From Gaiellasilicea sp963789355 (GTDB lineage Bacteria; Actinomycetota; Thermoleophilia; Gaiellales; Gaiellaceae), in assembly GCA_963789355.1 (NCBI GenBank), contig CAWBKK010000003.1, forward strand, positions 62,001 through 126,000: DNA of 64,000 nt. The letters run 5' to 3'. The notes under the pieces were generated by a model. The model was not told the origin of the DNA and did not search any database. It saw only the letters and a program-made list of their open reading frames with translations. Below are positions 15,278-29,423 of this stretch, in pieces (position 1 is the first letter of the stretch; every line of letters starts with the position of its first letter). Made by a program: the position numbers and the translations under genes.

Positions 15278-15961
15278 GTGGCCGGTCACAGCGTCGACGA
15301 GTACCTGGAGACGATCTACTTCCTCGCCTTCCCGATCGGCGAGTACCGGCCCGACCCGAACAGCTCGACCGCGATCGCCTCGCGGGTCGCCGAGATGCTC
15401 GGCGTCTCGCGCGCGTCGGCCGGCGAGATGCTGAAGCGGCTCGAGGCCGACGGCCTCGTCGAGCGCGGGGAGCAGAAGGAGGCGATCCTGACCGAGACGG
15501 GGATCGAGCGCGCCGAGCGGGTCGTCCGCAAGCACCGGATCATCGAGCGCCTGCTCACCGACTTCATGGGCTACACCGCCGGCGAGGCGCACGTGCACGC
15601 CGACGAGCTCGGCGACACGTTCTCCGACGACATGGTCGAGCGCATCGAGGTCAAGCTCGGCAACCCGGAGCGCTGCCCGCACGGCTGGCCCGTCGACCCG
15701 AAGTTCGAGCAGGCGGAGAACAAGGAGCTGGCGCCGCTCGCCGATCTCGAGACCGGCCGCGAGGCGGAGATCGTCCGCCTCGCCGAGCACGACGGCGAGC
15801 TCCTGCACTGGTTCTACGACGAGGGCTTCACGCCCGGCACCCGGGTCGTGATCCGCGAGCGGCAGCCCGCAGCCGCCCAGTTCAAGGTGCTGCTCGGCAC
15901 CGACGGCGAGCGGGCGATCGGCGAGAAGGCCGCGTCGGGCCTCTTCGTCCGCCCCTCCTAG
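15278..15961 (+). CDS. DtxR-family metal-dependent transcriptional regulator
   Basis: 227 residues. The N-terminal winged helix is visible (EYLETIYFL...ASRVAEMLGVSRASAGEMLKRLEADGLVERG). A metal-binding and dimerisation domain follows (RKHRIIERLLTDFMGYTAGEAHVHADELGDTFSDDMVERIEVKLGNPERCPHGWPVDP) with the conserved His/Glu/Cys ligands. The C-terminal part is FeoA/SH3-like. Such proteins repress metal uptake genes when loaded with Fe(II) or Mn(II). Its place as the last gene of an iron ABC operon with repeated TGTAAGG-N4-CCTTACA boxes suggests that it represses its own operon. The start is GTG at 15278. Its stop shares CTAG with the convergent GMC gene. Confidence 0.9.
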   Translation: MAGHSVDEYLETIYFLAFPIGEYRPDPNSSTAIASRVAEMLGVSRASAGEMLKRLEADGLVERGEQKEAILTETGIERAERVVRKHRIIERLLTDFMGYTAGEAHVHADELGDTFSDDMVERIEVKLGNPERCPHGWPVDPKFEQAENKELAPLADLETGREAEIVRLAEHDGELLHWFYDEGFTPGTRVVIRERQPAAAQFKVLLGTDGERAIGEKAASGLFVRPS

Positions 15962-17764
15962 AGCAAGCGCTCGGCCAGCCGGCTCGCGTTCAGGTGGGCG
16001 ATCGCCTCGATCGTGATCATCGGGTTGACGCCCGACGCGGTCGGGAACGCCGAGCCGTCCGCGACGACGAGGTTCCCCACGTCCCACGTCTCGCCGGTCG
16101 GGGAGGCCGCGGACAGGGCCGGCGAGCCGCCCATACGCGCTGAGCCCATGATGTGGAAGGAGTAGAGCGAGCCGCGGCCGGCCCCGAACCTCAGCGCGCT
16201 CGCCGGGAAGCCATCCGCCCAGCGCTGCATCCGGGCGTTGGCGGTGAAGATCTCGCGGGCGCCGGCGGCGGCGAAGACGCGACCGGCGCCGTCGATCCCC
16301 GTCGCCAGCCGGCGCGCGTCGTCCTCGGCCAGCCGGTAGGTCGAGATCGGCTCGCCGTCGCGGCCGATCCGGACCCGGCCCGAGCCGGCGTCGCGCGGGA
16401 TCACGGCGATCAGGGACAGCCGCGGCAGGCTCGCCATCAGCCGCGGCGTGTGCGTCAGCGCTCTCCCACGGCAGCGCCGCCGTCAGCAGCGCGGGATGCA
16501 GCGGCACCGTCTCGAGCTTGACGCCGTAGCCGCCGTCGAGGAAGCGGAACCGATCCGAGTAGAGAGCCTGCAGCGTCCCTTCCCAGGGGCGGATCTCCTC
16601 GTCGAAGACGCCGAAGACCGCCGTCGCAGGGTGGAGCCGGAGCCAGCGGCCGATGTTCGGGTTGCGGAGGCCCGAGCGCAGCAGGAGCGCAGGGGTCTCG
16701 ATCGCACCCGCCGCCGCGACGACTGCGCGGCACCGCACCTGCACCGGGCCCGCGTCGACGCCCACCGCTCTCCCGTTCTCGACGAGGACACGTCGCGCCT
16801 TCGCCCCGGCCACGAGCCGCGCTCCCTGGCCGGCTGCGTCCTCGAGCCACGTCCGCGTCGTCGACTGCTTCGCGCCGAGCGGACAGCCGTAACCGCACGA
16901 GCCGCAGACGACGCCCTGCTCGCAGCCGACGACGTCGCGCGGCATCGGCTCCACGTGCCAGCCGAGCGACTCGAGCCCGCGCCCCATCAGCTCGTCCCGG
17001 CGGGAAGGCCGGTTGTGGTCGGTGTTGACGCGAAGGCGCTCGCAGACGGCGTCGAGGCTCGGCCCGAGCTCGTCGGACGGGAAGCCGAGTCCCACCCACT
17101 CCTCGAGCACGTCGTCGGGCGTCCGGAACGACGTCGTGTAGTTGACGACGGTGCCGCCTCCGACACACGCGCCCGCGACCAGCGCGACGCCCTGGTCGTC
17201 GGTCGCGGCCGCCCCGCCGCCGCGGTAGAGCCGACGTAGGCCGGCACGCTCGGCTCCGTCGAAGTCGCGCTCGGACCAGTAGCCGCCCGCCTCCAGGACG
17301 ACGACGTCGAGCCCGGCGCGGGCAAGCACGGCGGCTGCGACGCCACCGCCCGCGCCCGAGCCGACGACACAGACATCGCAGTCGAGCTCGAGCTCGTCTC
17401 CCACCTCGAGCGGCTGCAGCCGCGGCGCCGGAGCATCCTCTCGCGCGCCGAGGGGTCCGGGATACCCGATCTCCTCCCAGCGGCCGGGGAGCATGTAGGC
17501 GAAGGCGAGCGCCGCCTTCCGGAGCGCCTGGAAGCCGGTTCGGAGCAGCGGGACCGGGCTGTCGCGCCACATCCGCAGCACGGCCTCCCGCCGCGTCTGC
17601 GAGAGACGCGCGTAGCCCGGTGGCCAGGTCCTCAGGAGCAAGAGGAGACGCCGGCGCTCGCGGGCGGTCAGGTCGTGCACGCTCGCGTCGAGCACCGCCT
17701 CGGGCACGCCCTGCTCGACGGCTCCGGGCGCGAAGGTCTCGCAGATCGCGTCGAGCGAGCGCAC
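15958..17764 (-). CDS. GMC-family FAD oxidoreductase, one apparent frameshift
   Basis: About 601 residues when one base is removed. The first roughly 100 residues (RSLDAICETFAPGAVEQGVPEAV...LLLLLRTW) resemble a gluconate 2-dehydrogenase subunit 3-type helical domain fused in front. FAD-binding CVVGSGAGGGVAAAVLARAG follows near 135, then a cysteine-rich CGSCGYGCPLGAKQS motif seen in long-chain alcohol oxidase-like GMC proteins. The C-terminal half (PRLSLIAVIPRDAGSG...HIMGSARMGGS...VNPMITIEAIAHLNASRLAE) is in another frame; an extra base near 16459 accounts for it (PWES then LTHTPRLMASL). The start is GTG at 17764. A long-chain alcohol or sterol oxidase is plausible. The substrate is unknown. 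Confidence 0.82.
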
Positions 17765-17782
17765 GACGCGACTCTACGGGTG

Positions 17783-18442
17783 TCACACCTCGGAGAAGCG
17801 CACCTCGATGCTCGTGAAGCCAAGCGATCGGAGCAGCCCTTCGAGCATCAGCCGGGTGTTCCGCTCCGCCTGTGCCACCAGCCCGGAGCCGGAGCGCGCA
17901 GCGTGGGCGAGCTTCTCCTGGGCGAGGGGATAGAGATCCCGCTCGAGCTCGCGCTCGTCGCCGAAAAGCGACTGGAGCCGGTCGATCGCGCCGCGGTCGC
18001 GGTCGTAGACGTACGAGCGCTCCAGGTCGAGCTGGGGCTCGCGGAAGGTCACGGGCGGCAGCTCGAGCGAGACGCTCCTGCGATCCTTCGAGACCTCGAC
18101 GGCGCCGTCCTCGATCCCGGTGAAGTCGACTCCCGCGTCGACCGAGCCGACGGCGACGAAGAGCACGCGCTCGCCCTTGACCTTCGCCGGGACGAAGCGT
18201 GTGTCCTGCTCGACGTCGACGATCACCTCGAAGTGGCCGCTTGCGGCGCGGAAGTCGCGCAGGTTCTCGATCGACTTCAGCACGGCCGGGCCGGAGCGAT
18301 CGACGGTCTCGGTCCCGAACGGGCTGCCGAAGCCCGGGATCAGGTCCTTGGCCCAGCCGACGAAGAGAACGGTGCTCAGCGTGAGGAGCCCGAGCACGAC
18401 AAGGCTCGTGGGGAAGCGGCGCCGGGGCTCGGCTACGGCCAT
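17783..18442 (-). CDS. DUF4230 family membrane-anchored protein
   Basis: 219 residues with one N-terminal membrane helix (SLVVLGLLTLSTVLFVGWA, residues 13-31) and the remainder presumably outside the cytoplasm. The body matches DUF4230: VLKSIENLRDFRAASGHFEVIVDVEQD, a beta-rich central part, and a helical C-terminus ending GLVAQAERNTRLMLEGLLRSLGFTSIEVRF. The function of the family is not established. It is co-oriented with metK (22 bases upstream) and the GMC oxidoreductase (18 bases downstream), but there is no evident functional link. ATG at 18442 gives a normal anchor sequence. Confidence 0.85.
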   Translation of the reverse strand: MAVAEPRRRFPTSLVVLGLLTLSTVLFVGWAKDLIPGFGSPFGTETVDRSGPAVLKSIENLRDFRAASGHFEVIVDVEQDTRFVPAKVKGERVLFVAVGSVDAGVDFTGIEDGAVEVSKDRRSVSLELPPVTFREPQLDLERSYVYDRDRGAIDRLQSLFGDERELERDLYPLAQEKLAHAARSGSGLVAQAERNTRLMLEGLLRSLGFTSIEVRFSEV

Positions 18443-18464
18443 GTCGGTGGAACGGTGCCGAGAG

Positions 18465-19712
<1,248 letters not shown>

Positions 19713-19740
19713 CAGCGGCGAAGCTTAGCGACCGCGCGCG

Positions 19741-23306
<3,566 letters not shown>

Positions 23307-23399
23307 GAGAGACCCCTCCCCCGGAGATGTATGCCTGGACGGGCTGCGCAGCGCGCAACGTAGCCGTGACCCCGGACGGTCGCATCCCCCGTTCGGGTC

Positions 23400-24356
23400 C
23401 TATTCGGTCGTAGGCTTTCTCTGCATCAACGTGCCCACGAGGTCGGTCAGCGGCTCGCCGCCGAGGACGGCGCAGACCCCGTCCGTGATCGGCAGCTCGA
23501 TCCCGAGCCGGTGCGAGAGATCGCGCAGCACCGGCGCGGTCGTCAGACCCTCCACGACCATCCCGATCTGGCGAACGGCGTCGCCGGGATCGGTTCCCTG
23601 GGCGATCAACTCTCCGGCCCTCCGGTTTCGCCCCGACTTCGACCAGCACGTGACGACGAGGTCGCCCATCCCGGCGAGGCCGGCGAACGTTCCCTGCTTG
23701 CCTCCGGCGCCCTCGGCGAGGCGGGCCATCTCAGCGAGACCGCGTGCGACCAGCGCCGCCTTGGCGTTGTCGCCGAGCCCGAGCCCGTCGGCACCGCCGG
23801 CGGCGAGCGCGATCACATTCTTCGCGGCCGCGCACAGCTCGACGCCGACGAGGTCGTCGCTGACGTAGACCCGGAACGTGAGCGAGGTGATCGCTGCCTG
23901 GAGCTCGAGCGCGAGCTGCTCGTCCTCGCTCGCGATCACTGCGGCCGCCGGGAAGTCGCGCGCGACCTCCTCCGCGATGTTCGGCCCCGAGAGCACGGCG
24001 ACGGGACGGTCGCGAACGAGAGTGGAAAGCCGCTCGCCGGTGGCGGGATCGAGCCCTTTCGTCAGCGACAGGATCGGCGCCTTGCCGGGAAGCGACGCGA
24101 CGACAGAGCCGTAGACGGCGCTCGGCACCGCGACGACGACGACATCGGCGTCCGCGAACGGCGCGTCGTCGAGCGGGGTTGCCGCGACGCCGCGCAGATC
24201 GCAGTTGGTGAGGTAGCGCGGGTTGCGGCCGGTGTCGGCGATCGCCCGCGCCTGCTCGGCGTCGCGGCAGGCGAGCGTGACGGCGTGCTCCCGGTTCGCC
24301 AGCACGTGTGCGAAGGCCGTGCCCCACGACCCGCCACCGACGACGACGATCCTCAC
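23400..24356 (-). CDS. gpsA: NAD(P)-dependent glycerol-3-phosphate dehydrogenase
   Basis: A 318-residue enzyme reducing dihydroxyacetone phosphate to sn-glycerol-3-phosphate for phospholipid synthesis. Rossmann motif VVGGGSWGTAFAHVLA is at the start. LSGPNIAEEVARDFPAAAVIAS (near 115), the catalytic-lysine segment CAAAKNVIALAAGGADGLGLGDNAKAALVARG (near 180) and GLAGMGDLVVTC follow. Length is typical. ATG at 24356 overlaps the der stop (ATGA). It is the last gene of the aroG-to-gpsA operon and works next to PlsC, encoded two genes upstream in the same operon. Confidence 0.96.
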   Translation of the reverse strand: MRIVVVGGGSWGTAFAHVLANREHAVTLACRDAEQARAIADTGRNPRYLTNCDLRGVAATPLDDAPFADADVVVVAVPSAVYGSVVASLPGKAPILSLTKGLDPATGERLSTLVRDRPVAVLSGPNIAEEVARDFPAAAVIASEDEQLALELQAAITSLTFRVYVSDDLVGVELCAAAKNVIALAAGGADGLGLGDNAKAALVARGLAEMARLAEGAGGKQGTFAGLAGMGDLVVTCWSKSGRNRRAGELIAQGTDPGDAVRQIGMVVEGLTTAPVLRDLSHRLGIELPITDGVCAVLGGEPLTDLVGTLMQRKPTTE

Positions 24357-25687
24357 GAGCGCTTGACGAAATCGATCGAGACGGGCACGCCGGCGAGGTT
24401 AAACCGTTTGCGCAGCTCGTTCTCGACCCAGTACGCGTAGTCGCGCGTGACGAGGCCGGGGTCGTTGACGTGGATCCTGATCCGCGGCGGGCGCGTGGAG
24501 ATCTGAGCGCCGTAGAGGAGGTTGAGGCGCTTTCCCTTCGACGACGGCGGCTGCCGCGCCTGCCGGAGCTCAGCCAGCGCGTTGTTGAGCTCCGGGGTCG
24601 GAATGCGGCCGGTGTGCTTGTCGAACAGGTCGGCGATGTAGACGAGCAGCCGGTCGAGGCCGCGGCCGGTCTTCGAGGAGATCGCAATCAGCGGCGGCCG
24701 CTGCCGCAGCTTCGCCTCGATCCTGGGGCGAACGTCCTCGATCGTGACGTCGGTCTCGTCCCACTTCGCGAGCACGACGAGGGTCGAGTTTCCCGCCTTG
24801 CGCGCGACATCGGCGACCGAGAGATCCTGGTCGACGATTCCCTCGCTGGCATCGATCAGGACGAGCGCGACGTCGGCCCGCTCTGCCGCCTCGAGCGCGC
24901 GCAGCTCCGAGTAGTAGTCGATCCCCTGGCGCTGCTTGCGCTTCCGCCGCAACCCTGCCGTGTCGACGAGCTGATAGATGCGGCCGTCGCGCTCGAGGAT
25001 CGTGTCGACCGTGTCCCGGGTCGTCCCGGGGACGTCCGAGACGATCACGCGCTCGGCGCCGACGAGCGCGTTCAGGAGCGACGACTTGCCCACGTTCGGC
25101 CGGCCCAGGATCGCGACGCGAATCGCCTCGTCACCGACCTGAACCGGCCCCTGGCCGGGCAGCATCTCGACGACGCGGTCGAGCAGGTCGCCGGTGCCGT
25201 GGCCGTGCAACGCGGAGAGCGGGAACGGGTCGCCGAGGCCGAGCTTGTGGAACTCGATCGCCTCGAGGTCCTTGCGCGGGTCGTCGATCTTGTTCGCGAG
25301 CACGATCACCGGCTTCTTCGACGCGCGGAGCGTGACCGCGAGCTCCTCGTCGCCGGGCGTGATCCCGTGGCGCGCGTCGACGACGAAGAGGACCAGGTCG
25401 GCCTCCTTGATCGCCGCCCGCGCCTGTTTCGCGATCTCGGGGCTGAAGGGGTCGGTGGCGAGATCGTCGACGCCTCCCGTGTCGATCAGGAGGAAGTGCT
25501 TGCCGTTCCAGTCCGCGAGCAGTTCCTTGCGGTCGCGCGTGACCCCCGGCGTCTCGTGGACGACCGCCTGCCGGGACTCGGTCAGCCGGTTGATCAGCGT
25601 CGACTTGCCCACGTTCGGGAAGCCGACGATCGCGACCGTGCCGATGATCTCGGGCTGCCCGTGCTCCGGAGTCTCGGTCTCGCTCAC
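24353..25687 (-). CDS. der: GTPase Der (EngA)
   Basis: A 444-residue ribosome-assembly GTPase with two tandem G domains. G1 motifs are GFPNVGKSTLINRL (near 22) and GRPNVGKSSLLNALVG (near 195). G3 motifs are DTGGV and DTAGLRRKRKQ, and the G4 motifs NKID and KWDE are present. The C-terminal KH-like domain reads GAQISTRPPRIRIHVNDP. The start GTG at 25687 overlaps the plsC stop (GTGA). A longer in-frame extension into plsC was rejected. It is needed for 50S subunit maturation in bacteria studied. Confidence 0.96.
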   Translation of the reverse strand: MSETETPEHGQPEIIGTVAIVGFPNVGKSTLINRLTESRQAVVHETPGVTRDRKELLADWNGKHFLLIDTGGVDDLATDPFSPEIAKQARAAIKEADLVLFVVDARHGITPGDEELAVTLRASKKPVIVLANKIDDPRKDLEAIEFHKLGLGDPFPLSALHGHGTGDLLDRVVEMLPGQGPVQVGDEAIRVAILGRPNVGKSSLLNALVGAERVIVSDVPGTTRDTVDTILERDGRIYQLVDTAGLRRKRKQRQGIDYYSELRALEAAERADVALVLIDASEGIVDQDLSVADVARKAGNSTLVVLAKWDETDVTIEDVRPRIEAKLRQRPPLIAISSKTGRGLDRLLVYIADLFDKHTGRIPTPELNNALAELRQARQPPSSKGKRLNLLYGAQISTRPPRIRIHVNDPGLVTRDYAYWVENELRKRFNLAGVPVSIDFVKRS

Positions 25688-26340
25688 GGGCCGGCCGGTG
25701 GGGTCGCGTGCTTCGGACGACCGAGCTCGTGCATCTCGGCCAGCCACTCGTGGAGGGCGAGGATCCGCCGCTGCACCTCGTTGGACGCCTCCCGGTAGCC
25801 CTTGCCGCCCTTCGGCAGCCCGTCGAAGCGGACCGGCTCGCCCCAGGCGACCGAGATCGGGTGGAAGTTGCCGGGCTTCCACTCGTGGGAGCCGTAGATC
25901 GCGGCGGGGACGACCGGGACGCCCTCCTGGATCGCGACCATCGCCGCCCCCGGCTGCACCGCGCCCGGAACACCGGCCAGCTGCCGCGTCCCCTCGACGA
26001 AGAGCCCCAGCGCGTGGCCCTCGCGGACGGCTTCGCGCATCAGCCGCACCGCCTCGCGATCGGACTCCCCGCGGCGCACCGAGATCGTCCCGAAGCTCCG
26101 GATCAGCTGCCCGAGCCCGGGGATCCTGTGCGCCTCGATCTTCGCGACGAAGTACATCGTTCGGGGCGAGAGCAGGCCGAAGACGGGCGGATCGACCCAG
26201 TGGAAGTGGTTGAAGGCGAGTACGACGCCCCCCGTTCGCGGCACCCGCTCGGCGCCGTAGTTGCGGAGCGGCGTCAGCAGCCGGACGAGCGTTCCGATCG
26301 TGTAGCGGCCGACCTGCCAGACGGCGTCGACGCCGCTCAC
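25684..26340 (-). CDS. plsC: 1-acyl-sn-glycerol-3-phosphate acyltransferase (PlsC-like)
   Basis: A 218-residue membrane-associated acyltransferase making phosphatidic acid. The catalytic NHFHWVD (the family H-x4-D, near 44-50) and the phosphate-binding FVEGTRQLAG (near 113) are visible, with VVPAAIYGSHEW further on. It lies in the same operon as gpsA, which makes the glycerol-3-phosphate backbone. The stop overlaps the der start. The gap to cmk is 31 bases. Substrate preference cannot be read from the sequence. Confidence 0.9.
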   Translation of the reverse strand: MSGVDAVWQVGRYTIGTLVRLLTPLRNYGAERVPRTGGVVLAFNHFHWVDPPVFGLLSPRTMYFVAKIEAHRIPGLGQLIRSFGTISVRRGESDREAVRLMREAVREGHALGLFVEGTRQLAGVPGAVQPGAAMVAIQEGVPVVPAAIYGSHEWKPGNFHPISVAWGEPVRFDGLPKGGKGYREASNEVQRRILALHEWLAEMHELGRPKHATPPAGP

Positions 26341-26371
26341 GCGCGAGTGTTCCGGGTTGACAGAGGGCGTC

Positions 26372-27007
26372 TCATGGGACGGATCGCTGCGCGACGACGA
26401 TCTCCTCGATCCTCGCCACGACCTCGTCGACGGCGAGATCGGTCGTGTCGATCTGGATCGCGTCCTCGGCCGGCCGCATGTTGATCGCGTCCCGCTCGTC
26501 GCGGAGCCGCAGGTCGGTGGCGAGCGCGTCGGCGCCGATCCCGGGCCGCTCCGAGGAGCGGCGGGCGGCGCGGATCTCCTCGTCCGCGACGAGGTACACC
26601 TTCACCTGAGCCTGCGGCGCCACGACGGTGCCGATGTCGCGGCCCTCGATCACGACGTCCCCCTCGTTCCCGAGCGCGCGCTGGCGCTCGCGCATCACCT
26701 CGCGCACCTGGGGGTGCCGGGCAACGACGGGGACGAGCTTGTCGATGTCCGGCTTGCGGATCGAGGAGGTGACGTCGCTGCCGTCGATGAAGACCCGGCC
26801 GTGCTCGTCGAACGCGACGGGGTGCTCGAGCGCGAGCGCGGCCAGCTCGGCAGCGCGGTCGAGCGCGACACCGCGCCGGCGCGCCAGCCAGGTCAACGCG
26901 CGGTACATCGCCCCGGTGTCGAGATAGCTGAAGCCCAGCCGCTCGGCGAGGAGCCGCGCAACCGTGCTCTTGCCGGCCCCTGCGGGCCCGTCGATGGCGA
27001 CAATCAT
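26372..27007 (-). CDS. cmk: Cytidylate kinase
   Basis: A 211-residue P-loop kinase phosphorylating CMP/dCMP. Motifs: IAIDGPAGAGKSTVA-type P-loop (IVAIDGPAGAGKST, residues 2-15), LDTGAMYRALTWLA, VVIEGRDIGTVVAP, and RRSSERPGIG in the lid. Length is normal. ATG at 27007 shares one base with the aroA stop. The aroA-cmk order is a common bacterial arrangement. Confidence 0.96.
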   Translation of the reverse strand: MIVAIDGPAGAGKSTVARLLAERLGFSYLDTGAMYRALTWLARRRGVALDRAAELAALALEHPVAFDEHGRVFIDGSDVTSSIRKPDIDKLVPVVARHPQVREVMRERQRALGNEGDVVIEGRDIGTVVAPQAQVKVYLVADEEIRAARRSSERPGIGADALATDLRLRDERDAINMRPAEDAIQIDTTDLAVDEVVARIEEIVVAQRSVP

Positions 27008-28302
27008 CAGGTGGTGGTGGTGACTCGGAGCGAGTCGAGCAGGTCGAAGAAGCCGGGGAAGCTTACCGCCGCCGTGGCCGCGCCTTCGATCTCCACCCCT
27101 TCCCGGGAGACGAGGCCCGTGATCGCCCCCAGCATCGCGATCCGGTGGTCGCCGCGGGCGTCGAACACGCCGCCGCCGCGGATCCGGGACGGGACGCCCC
27201 GGACGGTGAATCCATCGGGCGTCGCGCGGATGTGCGCCCCGAGGCTGCGGAGGGGGTCCACGACCGCCTCGATCCGGTCCGACTCCTTGGCGCGCAGCTC
27301 TGCGGCGCCGCCGAGAGCGCTGTCGCCGTGGGCGTGCACGGCGAGCAGGGCGAAGAGCGGCAGCTCGTCGACCAGCAGCGGCACCTCGGCCGCGCCGATC
27401 GTCGTGCCGACGAGCTCGGAGGGGCGGATGTCGAGGTCGCCGGCCGGCTCGCCGCCGATCCGCCTGCGGTTGAAGACGGTGATGTTCGCCCCCATCCGCT
27501 CGAGCACGACGAGCAGGCCCGTGCGGCGCGGATTCAGGTTGACTCCGTGGATCGTCAGGTCCGAGCCGGCGAGCAGGGTTCCGGCGACGAGGAACGGCGC
27601 CGCCGAGGAGAAATCGCCTGGGATCTCGATCTCGCCGAGCTCGAGCCGCTCGGCCGGCGCCACCGCAACGCTGCCCGGTCTCCGCGTGACCCGTACGCCC
27701 GCCTGCACGAGCAGGTTCTCGGTGTGGTCGCGGGTGGGCAGCGGCTCGACCACGGTGGTCTCACCGCCGGTGGCGTAGAGCCCCGCGAGCAGGACGGCGG
27801 ACTTGACCTGCGCGCTGGCGACCGGGAGCTCGTAGGAGATCGGCTGCAGCGCGCCGCCCTCGACGGTGAAGGGGGCACGGCCCTCGGTGGTCTCGACAGT
27901 CGCTCCGAACAGGCGCAGCGGCTCGGCGATCCGCTCCATCGGCCGCGTGCGGAGCGAGTCGTCGCCGGTCAGCTCGAACCGCCCTTCCTGGCCGGCGAGT
28001 AGCCCAGGGAGCAGGCGCATCAGCGTCCCCGCGTTCCGGCAGTCGATCGGCCGCTTCGGTGCCTGCAGGCCCCGCAGGCCGACGCCGAAGACGCGCAGGG
28101 TCTCCGAGTCGGCCTCGTAGACGCGGACGCCAAGGTCGCGCACCGCCTTGATCGTCGCCTCCGTGTCCTCGGAGCGGCCGAAGCCGGTGATCCGCGTCTC
28201 CCCGTCCGCGACCGCCGCGAGCAGCACGGCTCGGTGCGAGAGCGACTTGTCCCCGGGGACGGCGATGTGGCCGGTGATCGCGCTCGCCGGCTCGATCCGC
28301 AC
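27007..28302 (-). CDS. aroA: 3-phosphoshikimate 1-carboxyvinyltransferase (EPSP synthase)
   Basis: A 431-residue enzyme joining phosphoenolpyruvate to shikimate-3-phosphate. VPGDKSLSHRAVLLAAVADG (near 14) carries the substrate-binding lysine. CRNAGTLMRLLPGLLAGQEG (near 87) is the conserved PEP loop; the residue after RN is alanine and glycine follows, as in many bacterial forms. RTRPMERIAEPL, SAQVKSAVLLAGLYA and RAKESDRIEAV complete the set. The start is GTG at 28302, overlapping the tyrA stop by one base. Much longer in-frame upstream readings through tyrA were rejected. Confidence 0.96.
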   Translation of the reverse strand: MRIEPASAITGHIAVPGDKSLSHRAVLLAAVADGETRITGFGRSEDTEATIKAVRDLGVRVYEADSETLRVFGVGLRGLQAPKRPIDCRNAGTLMRLLPGLLAGQEGRFELTGDDSLRTRPMERIAEPLRLFGATVETTEGRAPFTVEGGALQPISYELPVASAQVKSAVLLAGLYATGGETTVVEPLPTRDHTENLLVQAGVRVTRRPGSVAVAPAERLELGEIEIPGDFSSAAPFLVAGTLLAGSDLTIHGVNLNPRRTGLLVVLERMGANITVFNRRRIGGEPAGDLDIRPSELVGTTIGAAEVPLLVDELPLFALLAVHAHGDSALGGAAELRAKESDRIEAVVDPLRSLGAHIRATPDGFTVRGVPSRIRGGGVFDARGDHRIAMLGAITGLVSREGVEIEGAATAAVSFPGFFDLLDSLRVTTTT

Positions 28303-29420
28303 TAGTCCTCCTCGAGCACGGTGTCGTCGAGAACCGGCGCGACGACGACGCCGTAGCCCTGTTGCTCCAGGAGCGCCGCGGCGCGCTCCGCCTCGCCCTC
28401 GCCTGCGACGAGGATCGCGAGCGTGCCGCCACGCTCGCTCGAGAGATGCTGGAGGTCGAAGTCGGCGATGTTGATCCGCTCCGCGCCGAGCGCCTGGGCG
28501 ATCCCGGCGATCACGCCTGGCCGGTCGGGGACGTGGACGCGCAGCCGCTGCAGCGCACCGGCGTCCTCGTAGGCGGTCTCGAGCAAGCGGCGCCGGTTCG
28601 CCGACGCCTCCCCGATCCAGCGCGCGAGAAACCCGGCGTCGCCCGCCGCGAGCGCGTTCTCGAGCTGCTCGACGCGGCGGCGGTGCTCGGCGAGCGACGA
28701 CGCCAGCGCGACCCGGTTCTCGAGGAAGATGTCGACCCAGATCCGGGGGTTCGCACCGGCGACGCGGGTCATGTCGCGGAGCGAGCCGCCGGCGGCGTCG
28801 AGTGGGTCGTGCCCGTCGACCTTCCCGCCCCCCGCCTGGTTCAAGAGCACGTTCGCGAGCGCGTGGGGCAAGTGGCTCGTGACGGCGACGAGGCGGTCGT
28901 GCGCCTCGGGATCGATCGCCACCGGGAGGGCGCCGAGGCCGGAGACGAACCCGTGCAGCAGCTTGTAGCTGTCCGGATCGGTAGCGGCGACCGGAGTCAG
29001 GAACCAGGTCGCCCCCTCGAAGAGCTCGGCGCTCGCCCACTCCGGCCCGCGTGCCTCGGAGCCGCAGATCGGGTGGCCGCCGACGAAGCGTCCGACACCG
29101 GCCGCGGCCTCGCAGACGCCGCCCTTGGTGGAGCCGACGTCGGTGACCGTGACCGACGGCGCGCTCGCCTCCAGCACCGCCCGCACCTGCACCGGCAGCG
29201 CCGTCACGGGCGCGGCGACAACCGCGAGCTCGGCGCCCTCGAGGGCGGCGGTCAGGTCTGACGCCGCGTCGACCGCTCCGCGCTCCGCAGCCATCGCGAG
29301 ATGGGCGGGGTCGGGATCCCAGCCCCGGATCGACTCGACGCCGGCGCGCCGAGCCGCAAGCGCGACGGACGCGCCGATCAGGCCCGTGCCGACGACGGCG
29401 AGAGAGCGAACGGCAGCCAC
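28302..29420 (-). CDS. tyrA: Prephenate dehydrogenase with C-terminal ACT domain
   Basis: A 372-residue enzyme of tyrosine synthesis. NAD-binding VVGTGLIGASVALAARRAG is near the N-terminus. The prephenate-binding GGHPICGSEARG (near 115) and VTSHLPHALANVLLN (near 180) follow. From about residue 295, LRVHVPDRPGVIAGIAQALGAERINIADFDL is an ACT domain, which in other TyrA proteins mediates feedback inhibition by tyrosine. It lies 3 bases after aroG and overlaps aroA, so three aromatic-pathway genes are coupled. Confidence 0.94.
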   Translation of the reverse strand: MAAVRSLAVVGTGLIGASVALAARRAGVESIRGWDPDPAHLAMAAERGAVDAASDLTAALEGAELAVVAAPVTALPVQVRAVLEASAPSVTVTDVGSTKGGVCEAAAGVGRFVGGHPICGSEARGPEWASAELFEGATWFLTPVAATDPDSYKLLHGFVSGLGALPVAIDPEAHDRLVAVTSHLPHALANVLLNQAGGGKVDGHDPLDAAGGSLRDMTRVAGANPRIWVDIFLENRVALASSLAEHRRRVEQLENALAAGDAGFLARWIGEASANRRRLLETAYEDAGALQRLRVHVPDRPGVIAGIAQALGAERINIADFDLQHLSSERGGTLAILVAGEGEAERAAALLEQQGYGVVVAPVLDDTVLEED

Positions 29421-29423
29421 GCG

